A stretch of 64,000 bases of DNA from Microbacterium sp. MYb45 (GTDB lineage Bacteria; Actinomycetota; Actinomycetes; Actinomycetales; Microbacteriaceae): the NCBI RefSeq assembly GCF_002979655.1, contig NZ_PCPG01000002.1:1-64000 (forward strand), written 5' to 3'. Below are positions 7,826 to 17,800 of the stretch, in pieces (the stretch's first letter is position 1; each line of letters starts with the position of its first letter). The notes under the pieces were generated by a model that was not told the origin of the DNA, ran no database searches, and worked only from the letters and a program-made list of their open reading frames with translations. The position numbers and the translations under genes were made by a program.

Positions 7826-8179
7826 TCAGCCGTCGATCTGCGCCACCCGCGCCCGGACCAGCTGCTCGAGCACGCCATCGGGGATCGGATGCTCCGGTTG
7901 GAACCGGATGGTCCCCTTGTCGACGCTGACACCCGGCTGACCCTCCAGCGCTCCCGCCACGGCCGCGACGGCATCGGGGCTGAACGGATAGATGCCGATG
8001 TGCTTCTTGGCGCGCATCACCGACAGCAGCGGCTTCCCGGCGTGGACGAGGGCCGGCATTCCGTAGCCCTTGCCCTGCTCGGCATCCGGAGCCTCCCGAC
8101 GTGCGACCGCGTACACGCGGTCGATCGCGTCACGATCCGCAGGAACGAGTTCTTCGAGATAGTCGTCGACAGTGCCCAT
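7826..8179 (-). CDS. DUF1801-family protein
   Basis: A 117-residue protein of the DUF1801/YdhG type, sometimes labelled iron chaperone by similarity to frataxin-like folds. The motif GYGMPALVHAGKPLLS followed by KKHIGIYPFSPDA is diagnostic. The start is the ATG at 8179; a GTG lies directly before it. The biochemical role is not established. It ends five bases from lysE (convergent). Confidence 0.75.
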   Translation of the reverse strand: MGTVDDYLEELVPADRDAIDRVYAVARREAPDAEQGKGYGMPALVHAGKPLLSVMRAKKHIGIYPFSPDAVAAVAGALEGQPGVSVDKGTIRFQPEHPIPDGVLEQLVRARVAQIDG

Positions 8180-8214
8180 CACGGCATCCTGCCACCCCGG
8201 CCCCGCTCCGACAA

Positions 8215-8254
8215 CGCAGAAACGCCCCCGGGAGAACCCGGGGGCGTTTCTGCG
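8215..8254 (-). terminator. intrinsic terminator after rplA
   Basis: A perfect 18-base inverted repeat, 8215-8232 and 8237-8254 with a four-base loop, lies nine bases past the rplA stop. The GC core is CCCCCGGG and the T-run is inside the arm, so it may work on both strands. Confidence 0.85.
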
Positions 8255-8262
8255 AGTCAGAC

Positions 8263-8952
8263 TCAGATGGAGTTGACGTCCAGCGGGATGCCGGGGCCGA
8301 ACGTGGTCGACACCGCACCCTTCTGGATGTAACGGCCCTTCGAGCTCGAGGGCTTGAGGCGGACGATCTCCTCGAGCGCTGCGCCGATGTTCTCGTCGAG
8401 CTGCTCTGCGGTGAAGGACGCCTTGCCGACGACGAAGTGCACGTTGGCGTGCTTGTCGACGCGGAACTCGATCTTTCCGCCCTTGATCTCCTCGACGGCC
8501 TTGGCCGGGTTCGGGGTCACGGTTCCGGTCTTCGGGTTCGGCATCAGACCACGCGGTCCGAGCACCTTTCCGAGACGACCGACCTGGCCCATGAGCTCCG
8601 GGGTGGAGACTGCGGCGTCGAAGTTGGTCCAGCCATCGGCGACCTTCTGGATGAGCTCGGCGCCGCCGACCTCATCCGCACCTGCGGCGATCGCTGCCTC
8701 GGCCGCGGGGCCGGTGGCGAAGACGATGACGCGGGCGGTCTTACCGGTTCCGTGGGGCAGGATGACGGTGCCGCGCACCATCTGGTCTGCCTTGCGGGGG
8801 TCGACCGCGAGCTTCAGCGCGACCTCGACGGTCGAGTCGAACTTCGACGAGCCGGTCTCCTTCGCGAGGGCCACTGCCTCGGTCGGGGTGTAGAAACGGT
8901 CTGCCTCGATCTTCTCGGCGGCAGCCTTGTAAGCCTTGGACTTGGTAGCCAT
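8263..8952 (-). CDS. rplA: 50S ribosomal protein L1
   Basis: A 229-residue L1, the usual length. The signature [20 protein letters not shown] is plain, as are [24 protein letters not shown] and the N-terminal [13 protein letters not shown]1 forms the mobile stalk that guides tRNA out of the E site and in many bacteria represses its own mRNA. It lies 11 bases after rplK in the standard order and is followed by a strong terminator, so the rplK-rplA transcript ends here. Confidence 0.98.
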   Translation of the reverse strand: MATKSKAYKAAAEKIEADRFYTPTEAVALAKETGSSKFDSTVEVALKLAVDPRKADQMVRGTVILPHGTGKTARVIVFATGPAAEAAIAAGADEVGGAELIQKVADGWTNFDAAVSTPELMGQVGRLGKVLGPRGLMPNPKTGTVTPNPAKAVEEIKGGKIEFRVDKHANVHFVVGKASFTAEQLDENIGAALEEIVRLKPSSSKGRYIQKGAVSTTFGPGIPLDVNSI

Positions 8953-8963
8953 GATTATTCTCC

Positions 8964-9395
8964 TCAGCCCTCGACCGTGATGCCCATGGAACGGGCGGTG
9001 CCGGCGATGATCGAGATCGCGGCCTCGATGTCGTTCGCGTTCAGGTCGGCCTGCTTGGTCTCGGCGATCTGGCGGACCTGGTCCTTGGTGATCTTCGCGA
9101 CCTTGACGGTGTGCGGGGTCGCGGAGCCCTTGGGGACGCCTGCGGCCTTCTTGATGAGCTCCGCCGCCGGCGGGGTCTTCAGGACGAAGGTGAAGCTGCG
9201 GTCCTCGTAGACGGTGATCTCGACGGGGATGACGTTGCCGCGCTGCGACTCGGTCGCGGCGTTGTACGCCTTGCAGAACTCCATGATGTTGACGCCATGC
9301 TGACCGAGCGCGGGGCCGATCGGCGGCGCCGGGTTGGCTGCACCGGCGTTGATCTGAAGCTTGATCAGGCCGGTCACCTTCTTCTTCGGTGCCAT
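8964..9395 (-). CDS. rplK: 50S ribosomal protein L11
   Basis: A 143-residue L11. The N-terminal domain has [20 protein letters not shown], the proline-rich motif of the GTPase-associated centre; the C-terminal RNA-binding domain ends with [17 protein letters not shown]. The ATG at 9395 follows an AG-rich Shine-Dalgarno (GAAAGGAAAG). It is required for EF-G and release-factor function and for RelA activation. Confidence 0.98.
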
Positions 9396-9566
9396 TCTCT
9401 TTCCTTTCATCGAATCGGATGCCGGAGCATCCGCTTCTCCCACAGATCCGGCGTTTCCGGATCGTGGTCGTCTCTGCGCACGCCGTAGCGGCACACAAAC
9501 CACACAAGTCTACCTGATGCTGCCGCACAGCACGAACGCCGCGTCATGCCGAGCCGAGGAGCCAAG

Positions 9567-9600
9567 ACACGCCGCAATCGCCCGACGTGCTGCGGCGTGT
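9567..9600. repeat. inverted repeat in the nusG-rplK gap
   Basis: ACACGCCGCA (9567-9576) and TGCGGCGTGT (9591-9600) are perfect 10-base arms around a 14-base loop, between the nusG terminator and the rplK start. It could be a second terminator or part of the rplK leader. Confidence 0.5.
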
Positions 9601-9635
9601 TCTGGCCCCTCGCAAGAAGGGAGCGAACGCAAGAA

Positions 9636-9659
9636 CGGCCGCCCCGAAAGGGACGGCCG
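9636..9659 (-). terminator. terminator after nusG
   Basis: CGGCCGCCCC and GGGACGGCCG form a hairpin with one mismatch and a GAAA loop, 16 bases beyond the nusG stop. There is no strong T-run. Confidence 0.65.
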
Positions 9660-9674
9660 CTCTCAGGATGTGTG

Positions 9675-10718
9675 TCAGACCATCTTGGTGACCTGGTCGA
9701 ACGACAGCTCGACCGGGGTCTCACGCTCGAAGAGCGAGACGAGGACCGTGAGCTTGCCGCTCTCGGGCTTGATCTCGCTGATCGAACCGGGAAGACCCGC
9801 GAACGAGCCCTCCTTGATCGTGATGGTCTCGCCGACCTCGAAGTCGACCTCGGCCGGCAGCGGACGAGCGACGGCGACGCCGCCCTTCGACGCGATGTTC
9901 TTGGCCGTGGGGACGTCCTTGACCTCGACGAGCGACTTCAGCATGTTGAAGGCCTCTTCGAAGCGCAGCGGCGTCGGGTTGTGGGCGTTGCCCACGAAGC
10001 CGGTGACACCCGGGGTGTGACGCACGACCGACCAGGTGTCTTCCGTGAGCTCCATGCGCACCAGCACGTAGCCGGGGATGCGCACGCGGGTGACCATCTT
10101 GCGCTGGCCGTTCTTGATCTCGACCACGTCTTCCATCGGGACCTCGATCTGGTAGATCTCGTCCTCGACCTCGAGCGTCGACTTGCGCTGCTCGATGTTC
10201 GCCTTCACCTTGCGCTCGAAGCCGGCGTAGGAGTGGATGACATACCACTTGCCCGGGAGCATGCGGAGGTCCATGCGGAAGGCCTCGTACGGGTCTTCCT
10301 CGGCGTCCTCGTCAACTTCATCGGCGGAGGAGTCCTCGTCGCCCTGCACGTCGTCCGCACCGAGCTCGGGGCCGTCGTACGGGGTGACCTCGTCGGCCGC
10401 AGCCGCGTCGAGGTCGGCGGCCTCTTCGGCCACAGATTCGTTGAGGACCTCAGCGGCAGCCTCAGACTCAGCCGCTTCGTCCAGGTTCAGAGCGTCGTTC
10501 ACGATCGCGTCCGCCTCCGGGTCGTCGATGTCGATGTCGATGTCAGCCGTGTCATCCTCTTCGCCGTCCTCGTCTTCGACGTGAACCGCGATGTGCTCGG
10601 CCGGGGTGGCCGAGAGCTCTTCCTCAGCGAGGACGTTGCCCTCCTGGGCTTCGTCTTCCTCGCTGGACTGCTCTGCGGCGGTCGCCCAGTCGGCGTCGTC
10701 GGAATATCGTTCAGACAC
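9675..10718 (-). CDS. nusG: transcription termination/antitermination factor NusG
   Basis: A 347-residue NusG, almost twice the E. coli length because of an acidic N-terminal extension of about 160 residues rich in Asp, Glu and Ala. The NGN domain starts at [20 protein letters not shown] and includes [16 protein letters not shown] and [10 protein letters not shown]; the KOW domain holds [19 protein letters not shown]. NusG binds RNA polymerase and links it to Rho or the ribosome. Such acidic tails are common in actinobacterial NusG. It follows secE with a 42-base gap. Confidence 0.97.
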   Translation of the reverse strand: MSERYSDDADWATAAEQSSEEDEAQEGNVLAEEELSATPAEHIAVHVEDEDGEEDDTADIDIDIDDPEADAIVNDALNLDEAAESEAAAEVLNESVAEEAADLDAAAADEVTPYDGPELGADDVQGDEDSSADEVDEDAEEDPYEAFRMDLRMLPGKWYVIHSYAGFERKVKANIEQRKSTLEVEDEIYQIEVPMEDVVEIKNGQRKMVTRVRIPGYVLVRMELTEDTWSVVRHTPGVTGFVGNAHNPTPLRFEEAFNMLKSLVEVKDVPTAKNIASKGGVAVARPLPAEVDFEVGETITIKEGSFAGLPGSISEIKPESGKLTVLVSLFERETPVELSFDQVTKMV

Positions 10719-10760
10719 GTTGTTTCTTCTCCATAGCTGCGGCGCGAGCCGCGGGGGTCA

Positions 10761-11033
10761 TCAGCCAGGGATTCCGAACACCCAGTGCGTCAAGAACGCG
10801 AACAGCGTGTCCAAGCCGTAGACGATGCCCATGACGATCAGAACGAAGACGAGCACCACCAGGGTGAACTTGAACAGCTCCTTGCGAGTCGGGGTGACGA
10901 CCTTGCGGAGCTCGGCGATGACCTGGCGGATGAACAGGGCGATACCCCCGAAGAACCGTGAGAAGGGGTTGCCCTTCTTCTCGCGGGTGGCGCCGGCCGC
11001 GACGACCTCGCCGCGCGGTTCGTCCTGATCCAT
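10761..11033 (-). CDS. secE: preprotein translocase subunit SecE
   Basis: A 90-residue single-membrane-span SecE. The conserved amphipathic helix (VIAELRKVVTPTRKEL, about 38-53) is followed by the membrane segment FTLVVLVFVLIVMGIVYGLD. It clamps SecY in the general secretion channel. The start ATG at 11033 lies 40 bases after the tRNA-Trp gene, as in other actinobacteria. Confidence 0.97.
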   Translation of the reverse strand: MDQDEPRGEVVAAGATREKKGNPFSRFFGGIALFIRQVIAELRKVVTPTRKELFKFTLVVLVFVLIVMGIVYGLDTLFAFLTHWVFGIPG

Positions 11034-11073
11034 CCTGAATGTACCTTTCGTGTGTCAGCGTTGCGCTGACGCG

Positions 11074-11146
<73 letters not shown>

Positions 11147-11341
11147 AGAGACCGGGAGGTCTCGGGGTTCTCTCTCCACTCTGCCACCGTGACTGTGATC
11201 GGGAGACCCCAGGCATGGCGAAAGAATGCAGAGAACAACTGCCCCACAAGCATACGGCATCGATCCGGTGGCGCCGAACCGGGATCGCGAAGGCGTGTTC
11301 TTGTTAGGCTCAGCGAGCGTATGCAGGAGGAGGGAGCGCCG

Positions 11342-13165
11342 GTGAGCGCTGAGGTGCAGCAGTTCCAGGTGGATCTGCGCGGAGTGGTCGATCTGCTCAG
11401 CAGACACATCTACTCCAGTCCACGGGTGTACCTGCGGGAACTCCTGCAGAACGCCCGCGACGCGATCACTGCACGCCGCGAGGTCGACGGCGGCGGCGGA
11501 CGCATCCGGATCACCCCGCTGACCGCGGAGAACGGCGAGTTCGTCCTGCGCGACGACGGCGTGGGCCTGACGGTCACCGAGGTGGCCGATCTGCTGGCCA
11601 CCGTCGGGCGCAGCTCCAAGCGCGACATCTTCGACCTCCCGCGCAGCGACTACCTCGGTCAGTTCGGCATCGGTCTGCTCAGCTGCTTCATGGTCGCCGA
11701 CACCATCGTCATCCGCTCCCGCAGCGCCCGGGGCGGCGCCTCGGTCGAGTGGACGGGAAGCGCCGACGGAACGTTCCAGGTGGCGGAGATCGACGAGGAG
11801 CTCCCCATCGGCACCAGCGTGCACCTCGTGCCGCGCTTCGACGCCGACGATCTGCTGCGTCCCACCGCCGTGCACGAGCTCGCGACGACGTTCGGCGAGT
11901 TCCTGCCCGTGCGGGTCACGATCGACACCGCCGGCGGCGACATCGACATCACCAGGGACGCGCCGTTCCTCGACGCCACCCAGGACCCGGAGTCCGCCGT
12001 GCAGTACGGGCGCGACCTCCTCGGAGCGAGTCCGCTCGACGTGATCGAGCTGAGCGAGCCCGCCACCGGCACCCGCGGCCTCGCCTACGTGCTGCCCTAC
12101 GCTCCGCCGCCGGGCGCACGTCAGGCGACGCGCATGTATCTGGGACGGATGCTGCTCTCCGAGCGCGTCGACGACGTCCTCCCCGAATGGGCGTTCTTCG
12201 TCCGCGCCGTGGTCGACTCCACCGGGCTCGCCCCCACCGCGAGCAGGGAGTCGCTCGTCGACGACGCGGCGCTCGAGCGGGTCCGCGCGCAGCTCGGCGC
12301 CGGCATCCGCCGTTGGGTCCTGGAGCTGGGGCTGAGCGAGCCGCATCGCCTCGCTCAGTTCGTCGCCGTGCACGAGGTCGGACTCAAGTCCCTCGTACGC
12401 CACGACGAGGAGCTGGCACACTTCATCTCCCGCTGGCTGACGGTCGAGACCACGCACGGCACGGTGCGGGTCGGCGACCTCGTCGAGCGATACCCGCACA
12501 TCCGCTATGCGCAGACCGTCGACGAGTTCCGTCAGGTGGCCGGCATCTCCCCCGCCGGAGAGGTGCTCGTCAACGGTGGATACCTGTACGACGCCGACCT
12601 GATCCGGATGCTGCCCGACCTGTACCCGCACGTCACCGTCGAGCAGGTCGACGTCACCGGAGAGCTCGACCGCCTCGATCCGCCCCCACTCGACGACCGC
12701 GACGCCGCCGTGGCGCTGGAGACGCGCGCGGGCGCCGTGCTCGCCGCATCCGACTGCTCCGTGGTCGTGCGCTCGATCGACCGCGCCGATCTCGCCGGGC
12801 TCTACGTCGCCGACCCGGAGGTGCTGCGCGCGATCGACCGCGGCCGCACCAAGGGCGTCACCGGCGCACTGTGGGGCGGCGTGCTGGACCGCATCGACAA
12901 GACCCTGTCCGCGGCCCGCGACGACGACCTCCGCGCGCGCCTGTGCCTGAACTGGTCGAACCGGGTGGTCCGCGCCCTGGTGCGCGTGCAGGACGACGCC
13001 GTCTTCGCCCGCACCGTGCAGCTCCTGTACATCCAGGCGCTGCTCGCCGGACACCATCCGCTCGCCGACGCCGACCGTGCGCTGATGACCAGCGCGCTCG
13101 CCGACCTCGTCTCCCTCTCAGCCGGCATCGAAGGGGACCAGATCCCCTTCGGCGACGTCCGCTGA
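11342..13165 (+). CDS. Hsp90-like GHKL ATPase
   Basis: A 607-residue protein with an Hsp90/HtpG-type N-terminal ATPase: ELLQNARDAI (33-42, catalytic Glu33 and Asn37), DDGVGL (71-76) and GQFGIGLLSCF (106-116). The middle region keeps SRESLVDD, like the HtpG ASRE loop, but the C-terminal half diverges strongly from HtpG. I chose GTG 11342 because AGGAGGAGGGAG ends six bases before it; an in-frame ATG lies at 11321. The next gene, for a TPR-like protein, starts 23 bases after the stop, which suggests a functional pair. Clients are unknown. It is probably a divergent Hsp90 rather than the housekeeping HtpG. Confidence 0.85.
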   Translation: MSAEVQQFQVDLRGVVDLLSRHIYSSPRVYLRELLQNARDAITARREVDGGGGRIRITPLTAENGEFVLRDDGVGLTVTEVADLLATVGRSSKRDIFDLPRSDYLGQFGIGLLSCFMVADTIVIRSRSARGGASVEWTGSADGTFQVAEIDEELPIGTSVHLVPRFDADDLLRPTAVHELATTFGEFLPVRVTIDTAGGDIDITRDAPFLDATQDPESAVQYGRDLLGASPLDVIELSEPATGTRGLAYVLPYAPPPGARQATRMYLGRMLLSERVDDVLPEWAFFVRAVVDSTGLAPTASRESLVDDAALERVRAQLGAGIRRWVLELGLSEPHRLAQFVAVHEVGLKSLVRHDEELAHFISRWLTVETTHGTVRVGDLVERYPHIRYAQTVDEFRQVAGISPAGEVLVNGGYLYDADLIRMLPDLYPHVTVEQVDVTGELDRLDPPPLDDRDAAVALETRAGAVLAASDCSVVVRSIDRADLAGLYVADPEVLRAIDRGRTKGVTGALWGGVLDRIDKTLSAARDDDLRARLCLNWSNRVVRALVRVQDDAVFARTVQLLYIQALLAGHHPLADADRALMTSALADLVSLSAGIEGDQIPFGDVR

Positions 13166-13188
13166 CACATCCCACCGAAGGGTTCCCC

Positions 13189-15987
13189 ATGGCACGTCCG
13201 AAGAAGCGCTTCCAGCAGCTGATCGAGGAGATCGATCGCACCCCGTGGGGACCCGCCGAGCAGGCCCTGGTCTCGGAGGCGGTGGCGCTGGCCGTGGAGA
13301 TCGGCGACGAGCGACTCGAGTACGAGGCGCGGATGCGGCAGACGGCCTCGGCGAACATGGGCGGCGCGACCGATGTGATGCTGAACTCGTTCGCCTGGTG
13401 CCTCGCACACCACGAGGCCGACCCGCAGCGGTTCCCCGCCGACCTCGACAACGGCGGCGCCGACCTGATGTGGCAGTTCAAGTGGATGGCGGCGTCTCTG
13501 CGCTCCTCGCCGGCGTTCTCCCAGGACCAGATCGCCGCCGTGCTCGACGACATGGAGAAGCACTACCGCGCCGGCGGCCTCGGCCTGAGCGGTGTGCTCA
13601 CCGCCCGTTTCGAGGACGCCTGGGATGCCGGACGCATGGACGAAGCCGAGACGCTGCGGGTGCAGCTGGAAGCCACACCGCGCGACGACCACAGCCACTG
13701 CGACGCCTGCGGTCGGAGCCAGATCGCGGGCTTCTTCGCGGACACCGACCGCGACGCGGAGGCCATCGTCCTGGTGGAAGAGATGATCGAGGGCGGCTTC
13801 TCCTGCGGAGAGGAGCCTGAGCACGCCCTCTCCCGCGTGCTCCTCCCCTACCTCCGCGCCGGGCGCTTCGACGAGGCGAAGACCGCGCACCTGCGCAGTT
13901 ACCGGTTGGCCAAGGACAACCCCGACAACCTGCGTATCGTCGCCAACAACATCGTCTTCGCGGCGCTCACCGGGAACGAGGCCCGTGCGCTCGCACTCGT
14001 CGAGAAGCACATCGCCTGGCTCGCCCACGACGGGCTGAACGTCGACGCGCACTTCGCCGCGCTCGCCGCCCTCGCCGTCGCGCTCGACCGCGTCACGGCT
14101 GCCGGCCACGGCGACACCCCGGTACGCGGAGCGGATTCGCCGGCGCTCGTGCCGTTCTTCGGGGAGCATGAGGGCCGCTGGAGCGCCGCCGAACTCGCGG
14201 CGTCCGCCTGGACGGCCGCAGACCGCATCGCCACCGCGTTCGACGAGCGCGACGGCACCGACGGCCACGCACGCAGCCTGGGGCGCATGCGTGCGCTCTC
14301 CGACGAGCAGTACGACGTGCCGATCCGCTCGGACGCGTTCGTGGCCCCTGCCCCCTCGACAGCTCCGGTGGACGCCGACGGGTGGTTCGAGCGCGCCATG
14401 CAGCTCGCCCAGTTCGGTGCGGAGCACGAGACCCTCGACGCCCTCCCCCGCGCCCTCGAGGTCGAGGACCCGTACAAGCGCGCCCAGCTGCTCTCCATGC
14501 GCCTCGGGATCCTCATCGCCCTCGAACGCGCCGACGAGGCCCTGGAGCTGCTTCCCCAGCGCATCGCCGCGCTCCGCGCCGCCGGGCGCGATGAGCAGGC
14601 CGACCTGGAGGAACGTCTGGGCCTTGCGACCTTCGGGATCGACACGCCGGAGGCGACGGCCGACCTCGAGGACGCGATCGCCGATGCCGCGTCGCTGCCC
14701 GCCTGGTCGCGCGGCGACCTGGCCCTCAGCCGCGCGGCTCTGCACCTGCAGGCCGGCGAAGCGGACGCCGCGCTGGACCTCGCCGAGCTCGCCGCGCGCT
14801 CCTTCGCGGAGGCGGAGGACACGCGGCTCGCGAACACGACGACTCTGGTGGCGATCTCGGCCGTGCTGCGCAAGGGCGACATGGAGGCGGCGACCGCATT
14901 GCTCGACCGTTTCCTCTCGCAGGACGACCTCAGCACCGGGCATCGCGCGCAGGCCCTGCAGACCAGGGCTCGCGTGCGCGGCGGCGGCAACAGCTATGCC
15001 GAGGGCGCTGCCGACGCCGACGAGGTATGCCGGCTGCTCGCGGAACTGGGCGCGACCCGCGCTCTCGGCGATGCGCACCTGCTCGCCGGGGCGCTCTGGG
15101 AAGACGCGGACGAGCCGGAGAAGGCCGTCTCCCGCTACCGCCTCGCCGCGCGTCTTGCGGGTGAGAGCGAAGGCGACTCGACCGGCGTGGACTTCCGACT
15201 CGCCAGGGTCATGCTGCGCGCCGGCGACGCCGAAGAGGCCGCAGAGCTGTTCGGCGACGTCCTGCAGCGCGAGGAGGAAGCGGAAGTGGCCGCCGGCTCG
15301 CGCGCGATGACCGCCTCGATGCTGGCACGGTCACTGAGCGCGGCCGGTGAGTTCGGCCAGGCCGTCGGTGCTCACAGCTATGCCTCCGAGCTCTTCGGAC
15401 AGGCAGAGGAACACGCCGACCAGGCGATGTCCATGACCGAGCAGGCCAAGATCCTCGCCCGCTTCGACGAGCACGACGACGCGATCGAACTGCTCGAGTC
15501 CGCCGCCGAGACCGTGCGGCGCGCACCCGAGGCCGTGGGCGCGCTGAGCGAAGTGCTGCACAGCCTCGGCCAGGCGTACGGCGGACGCGGCGACGAACGC
15601 GCGTTCGCGCTCTTCGACGAGGTCGCCGCCCTCGCACAGCAGCACGAGGCGGAGTGGCTCCTCGCCGACGTCACCGATTCCCGCGGACGTGCGTTGGCCG
15701 AGCTCGGCCGGATCGACGAAGCGGTCGCCGCCGCCCTCACCGCAGCCGACGGGTTCGCCGCGCTCGGCGACCTCGGCTCGGCCGGCGGCTCCGAGCTCTT
15801 CGCCGCCCGCGTGCTGGCTGGGAACGACCGCGCAGCCGATGCCGTACCCCTCTACCGCAGCGCCATCGACCACGCCGCCGACCACCCTCCGCTGCTCCAG
15901 GTCGCAGCTCTCGAGCTCGGCAACGTGCTCGAGTCGCTCGGGCGGCACGGTGAGGCGGCCGAGGTGCGGGCCCTCGTGCAGAGCTGA
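13189..15987 (+). CDS. large TPR-repeat protein paired with the Hsp90-like ATPase
   Basis: A 932-residue, mostly helical Ala/Glu/Leu/Asp-rich protein with many degenerate tetratricopeptide-like helical pairs, for example LARSFAEAEDTRLANTT-, AKILARFDEHDDAIELLESA- and GRALAELGRIDEAVAAALTA-type units through the C-terminal two thirds. No signal peptide or membrane segment is seen. The N-terminal part has HCDACGRSQIAGFF (about 167-180), two cysteines that may bind a metal. TPR proteins are classic Hsp90 co-chaperones in eukaryotes; here the operon layout suggests the same link, but this is inference. Confidence 0.75.
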   Translation: MARPKKRFQQLIEEIDRTPWGPAEQALVSEAVALAVEIGDERLEYEARMRQTASANMGGATDVMLNSFAWCLAHHEADPQRFPADLDNGGADLMWQFKWMAASLRSSPAFSQDQIAAVLDDMEKHYRAGGLGLSGVLTARFEDAWDAGRMDEAETLRVQLEATPRDDHSHCDACGRSQIAGFFADTDRDAEAIVLVEEMIEGGFSCGEEPEHALSRVLLPYLRAGRFDEAKTAHLRSYRLAKDNPDNLRIVANNIVFAALTGNEARALALVEKHIAWLAHDGLNVDAHFAALAALAVALDRVTAAGHGDTPVRGADSPALVPFFGEHEGRWSAAELAASAWTAADRIATAFDERDGTDGHARSLGRMRALSDEQYDVPIRSDAFVAPAPSTAPVDADGWFERAMQLAQFGAEHETLDALPRALEVEDPYKRAQLLSMRLGILIALERADEALELLPQRIAALRAAGRDEQADLEERLGLATFGIDTPEATADLEDAIADAASLPAWSRGDLALSRAALHLQAGEADAALDLAELAARSFAEAEDTRLANTTTLVAISAVLRKGDMEAATALLDRFLSQDDLSTGHRAQALQTRARVRGGGNSYAEGAADADEVCRLLAELGATRALGDAHLLAGALWEDADEPEKAVSRYRLAARLAGESEGDSTGVDFRLARVMLRAGDAEEAAELFGDVLQREEEAEVAAGSRAMTASMLARSLSAAGEFGQAVGAHSYASELFGQAEEHADQAMSMTEQAKILARFDEHDDAIELLESAAETVRRAPEAVGALSEVLHSLGQAYGGRGDERAFALFDEVAALAQQHEAEWLLADVTDSRGRALAELGRIDEAVAAALTAADGFAALGDLGSAGGSELFAARVLAGNDRAADAVPLYRSAIDHAADHPPLLQVAALELGNVLESLGRHGEAAEVRALVQS

Positions 15988-15995
15988 CCTGCGGG

Positions 15996-17720
15996 TCAGA
16001 AGAGCTGGCGCCAGTTGGCCTTCGCGAGGTCGAGGAGCTCGTCGCCGCGGCCGGACATCACCGTGCGGATCGCATAGAGCGCGAACCCCTTGACCTGCGC
16101 GGCCTCGATCGCCGGCGGCATGGAGAGTTCCTGCCGCTCGGTGACGACGTCGAGCAGGGCGGGCCCGTCGTGTGCGAGCACCTCGCGCACAGCATCCGGG
16201 AGGTCTTCGCTGCGTTCCACCCGACGCGCGAAGATGCCCATGGCTTCGGCGATCGCCGCGAAGCTCGGGTTCTCCAGACCGGTCCCGTACGTGACGAAGC
16301 CCGCGGCCTTCATCTCGAGCTCGACGAAGTTCAGCGAGGAGTTGTTGACCACGATCGTCTTCACCGGCAGCTTGTTCTGCGTGAGCGTGAGGAGCTCGCC
16401 GAGCATCATCGCGAGCCCGCCGTCGCCGGCCAGCGCGACCACCTGACGGTCGGGATGCGCGACCTGCGCGCCGATGCCGTGCATCAGGGCGTTCGCCATC
16501 GAGCCGTGCGTGAAGGAGCCGATCAGGCGACGCTGTTCGGTCATCGAAAGGTAGCGCGCCGCCCACACGGTCGGTGACCCCACGTCGGCGGTGAAGATCG
16601 CGTCGTCGGCAGCATGCTCGTCCAGGAGTCGGGCCAGGTACTGGGGGTGGATGGGGCGCTTTCCCTTGGCGGGGACGGCCAGTTCGTCGAGTTTCTTCCG
16701 CGTCTTGCGGTAGTGCGCGATCGCGTCATCGAGATGGCCGCGGTCGTCCTTCCTCGCCACTCGCGGCAGCAGCGCGTCGGCCGTCGCACGCACGTCGCCG
16801 ACCAGCCCCAGATCGAGCGGATGCCGTTTGCCGAGCTGCGCGCCGCGGATGTCGACCTGGATGGTCTTGGCGTGGTCCGGGTAGAACTGCTCGTACGGGA
16901 AGTCGCTGCCCAGCACCAGCAGGGCGTCGGCGGCCTCCATGGCGCGGAAGCCGGAGGCGAAGCCCAGCAGGCCCGTCATCCCGACATCGAAGGGGTTGTC
17001 GTACTCGATGAACTCCTTGCCGCGGAGCGCGTGCACGATGGGAGCGCCCAACTTGTCGGCGAGGGCGATGACCTCGTCGTGCGCACCCTCGACACCGGCA
17101 CCGGCGAGGATCGTCACGTTCTTCGCGGCGTTCAGCAGAGTGGCTGCCCTCTCGAGCTCGGCCCCGCTGGGGACCACCACGGGCCGCGCGCGCTCGATCA
17201 CGACGGCGCGGTCGTCGGCGATGTCGGCGAGGGCGACGTCGCCCGGGATCACGAGCACCGCGACCCCCCGCTCCTCGATCGCGGCGCGCATGGCGATCTC
17301 GAGCAATCTCGGCATCTGCTTCGGGTCGGCGACGTACTCGACGTAGACGCTGCACTCGCGGAAGAGCTCCTGCGGATGCGTCTCCTGGAAGTACCCGGTG
17401 CCGATCTCGGTGGTGGGGATGTGCGCGGCGATCGCGAGCACGGGCACGCGCGAGCGGTTGGCGTCGTAGAGGCCGTTGATGAGGTGCAGGTTGCCCGGAC
17501 CACACGAGCCGGCGACGACCGCGAGCTCTCCCGTGGTGGCGGCATCCGCGGCGGCCGCGAAGGCGGCGGATTCTTCGTGCCGCACGTGCACCCAGCGGAT
17601 CGTGCCGTCTTTGCGCAGCGCGTCCGTGAAGCCGTTCAGCGAGTCCCCGGGGATGCCGTAGACACGGTCGATCCCGTTGGCGTGCAGAGTCTTGACGATG
17701 TTCTCAGCGACGTTGGCCAT
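15996..17720 (-). CDS. poxB: pyruvate dehydrogenase (quinone) / pyruvate oxidase
   Basis: A 574-residue ThDP enzyme that decarboxylates pyruvate to acetate and passes electrons to the quinone pool. The N-terminal part has VYGIPGDSLNGF and HEESAAFAAAADA (ThDP glutamate), the FAD-binding middle has ILAGAGVEGA, and the C-terminal ThDP motif runs from GDGGLAMMLGEL to NNSSLNF. The C-terminus (MSGRGDELLDLAKANWRQLF) resembles the membrane-binding tail of PoxB. It ends eight bases from the TPR gene (convergent). Acetolactate synthase is the main lookalike; length and tail favour PoxB. Confidence 0.9.
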   Translation of the reverse strand: MANVAENIVKTLHANGIDRVYGIPGDSLNGFTDALRKDGTIRWVHVRHEESAAFAAAADAATTGELAVVAGSCGPGNLHLINGLYDANRSRVPVLAIAAHIPTTEIGTGYFQETHPQELFRECSVYVEYVADPKQMPRLLEIAMRAAIEERGVAVLVIPGDVALADIADDRAVVIERARPVVVPSGAELERAATLLNAAKNVTILAGAGVEGAHDEVIALADKLGAPIVHALRGKEFIEYDNPFDVGMTGLLGFASGFRAMEAADALLVLGSDFPYEQFYPDHAKTIQVDIRGAQLGKRHPLDLGLVGDVRATADALLPRVARKDDRGHLDDAIAHYRKTRKKLDELAVPAKGKRPIHPQYLARLLDEHAADDAIFTADVGSPTVWAARYLSMTEQRRLIGSFTHGSMANALMHGIGAQVAHPDRQVVALAGDGGLAMMLGELLTLTQNKLPVKTIVVNNSSLNFVELEMKAAGFVTYGTGLENPSFAAIAEAMGIFARRVERSEDLPDAVREVLAHDGPALLDVVTERQELSMPPAIEAAQVKGFALYAIRTVMSGRGDELLDLAKANWRQLF

Positions 17721-17800
17721 GCTTCGACCCTACGCCCGAGCAGCGACGGCGGCTCGGGCGTTGACAGGAGGACGCACCACCTCTCCGAGGTCGCACGAAA

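Noticed and set aside
12802..15078. 758-residue minus-strand open frame opposite the Hsp90-like/TPR genes
   Set aside because: Long antisense frames are normal in high-GC genes; composition is low-complexity and there is no ribosome site or motif.
15996..17720. Acetolactate synthase (ilvB) for the ThDP enzyme
   Set aside because: No ilvN neighbour, and the C-terminal tail and FAD-region motifs are PoxB-like.
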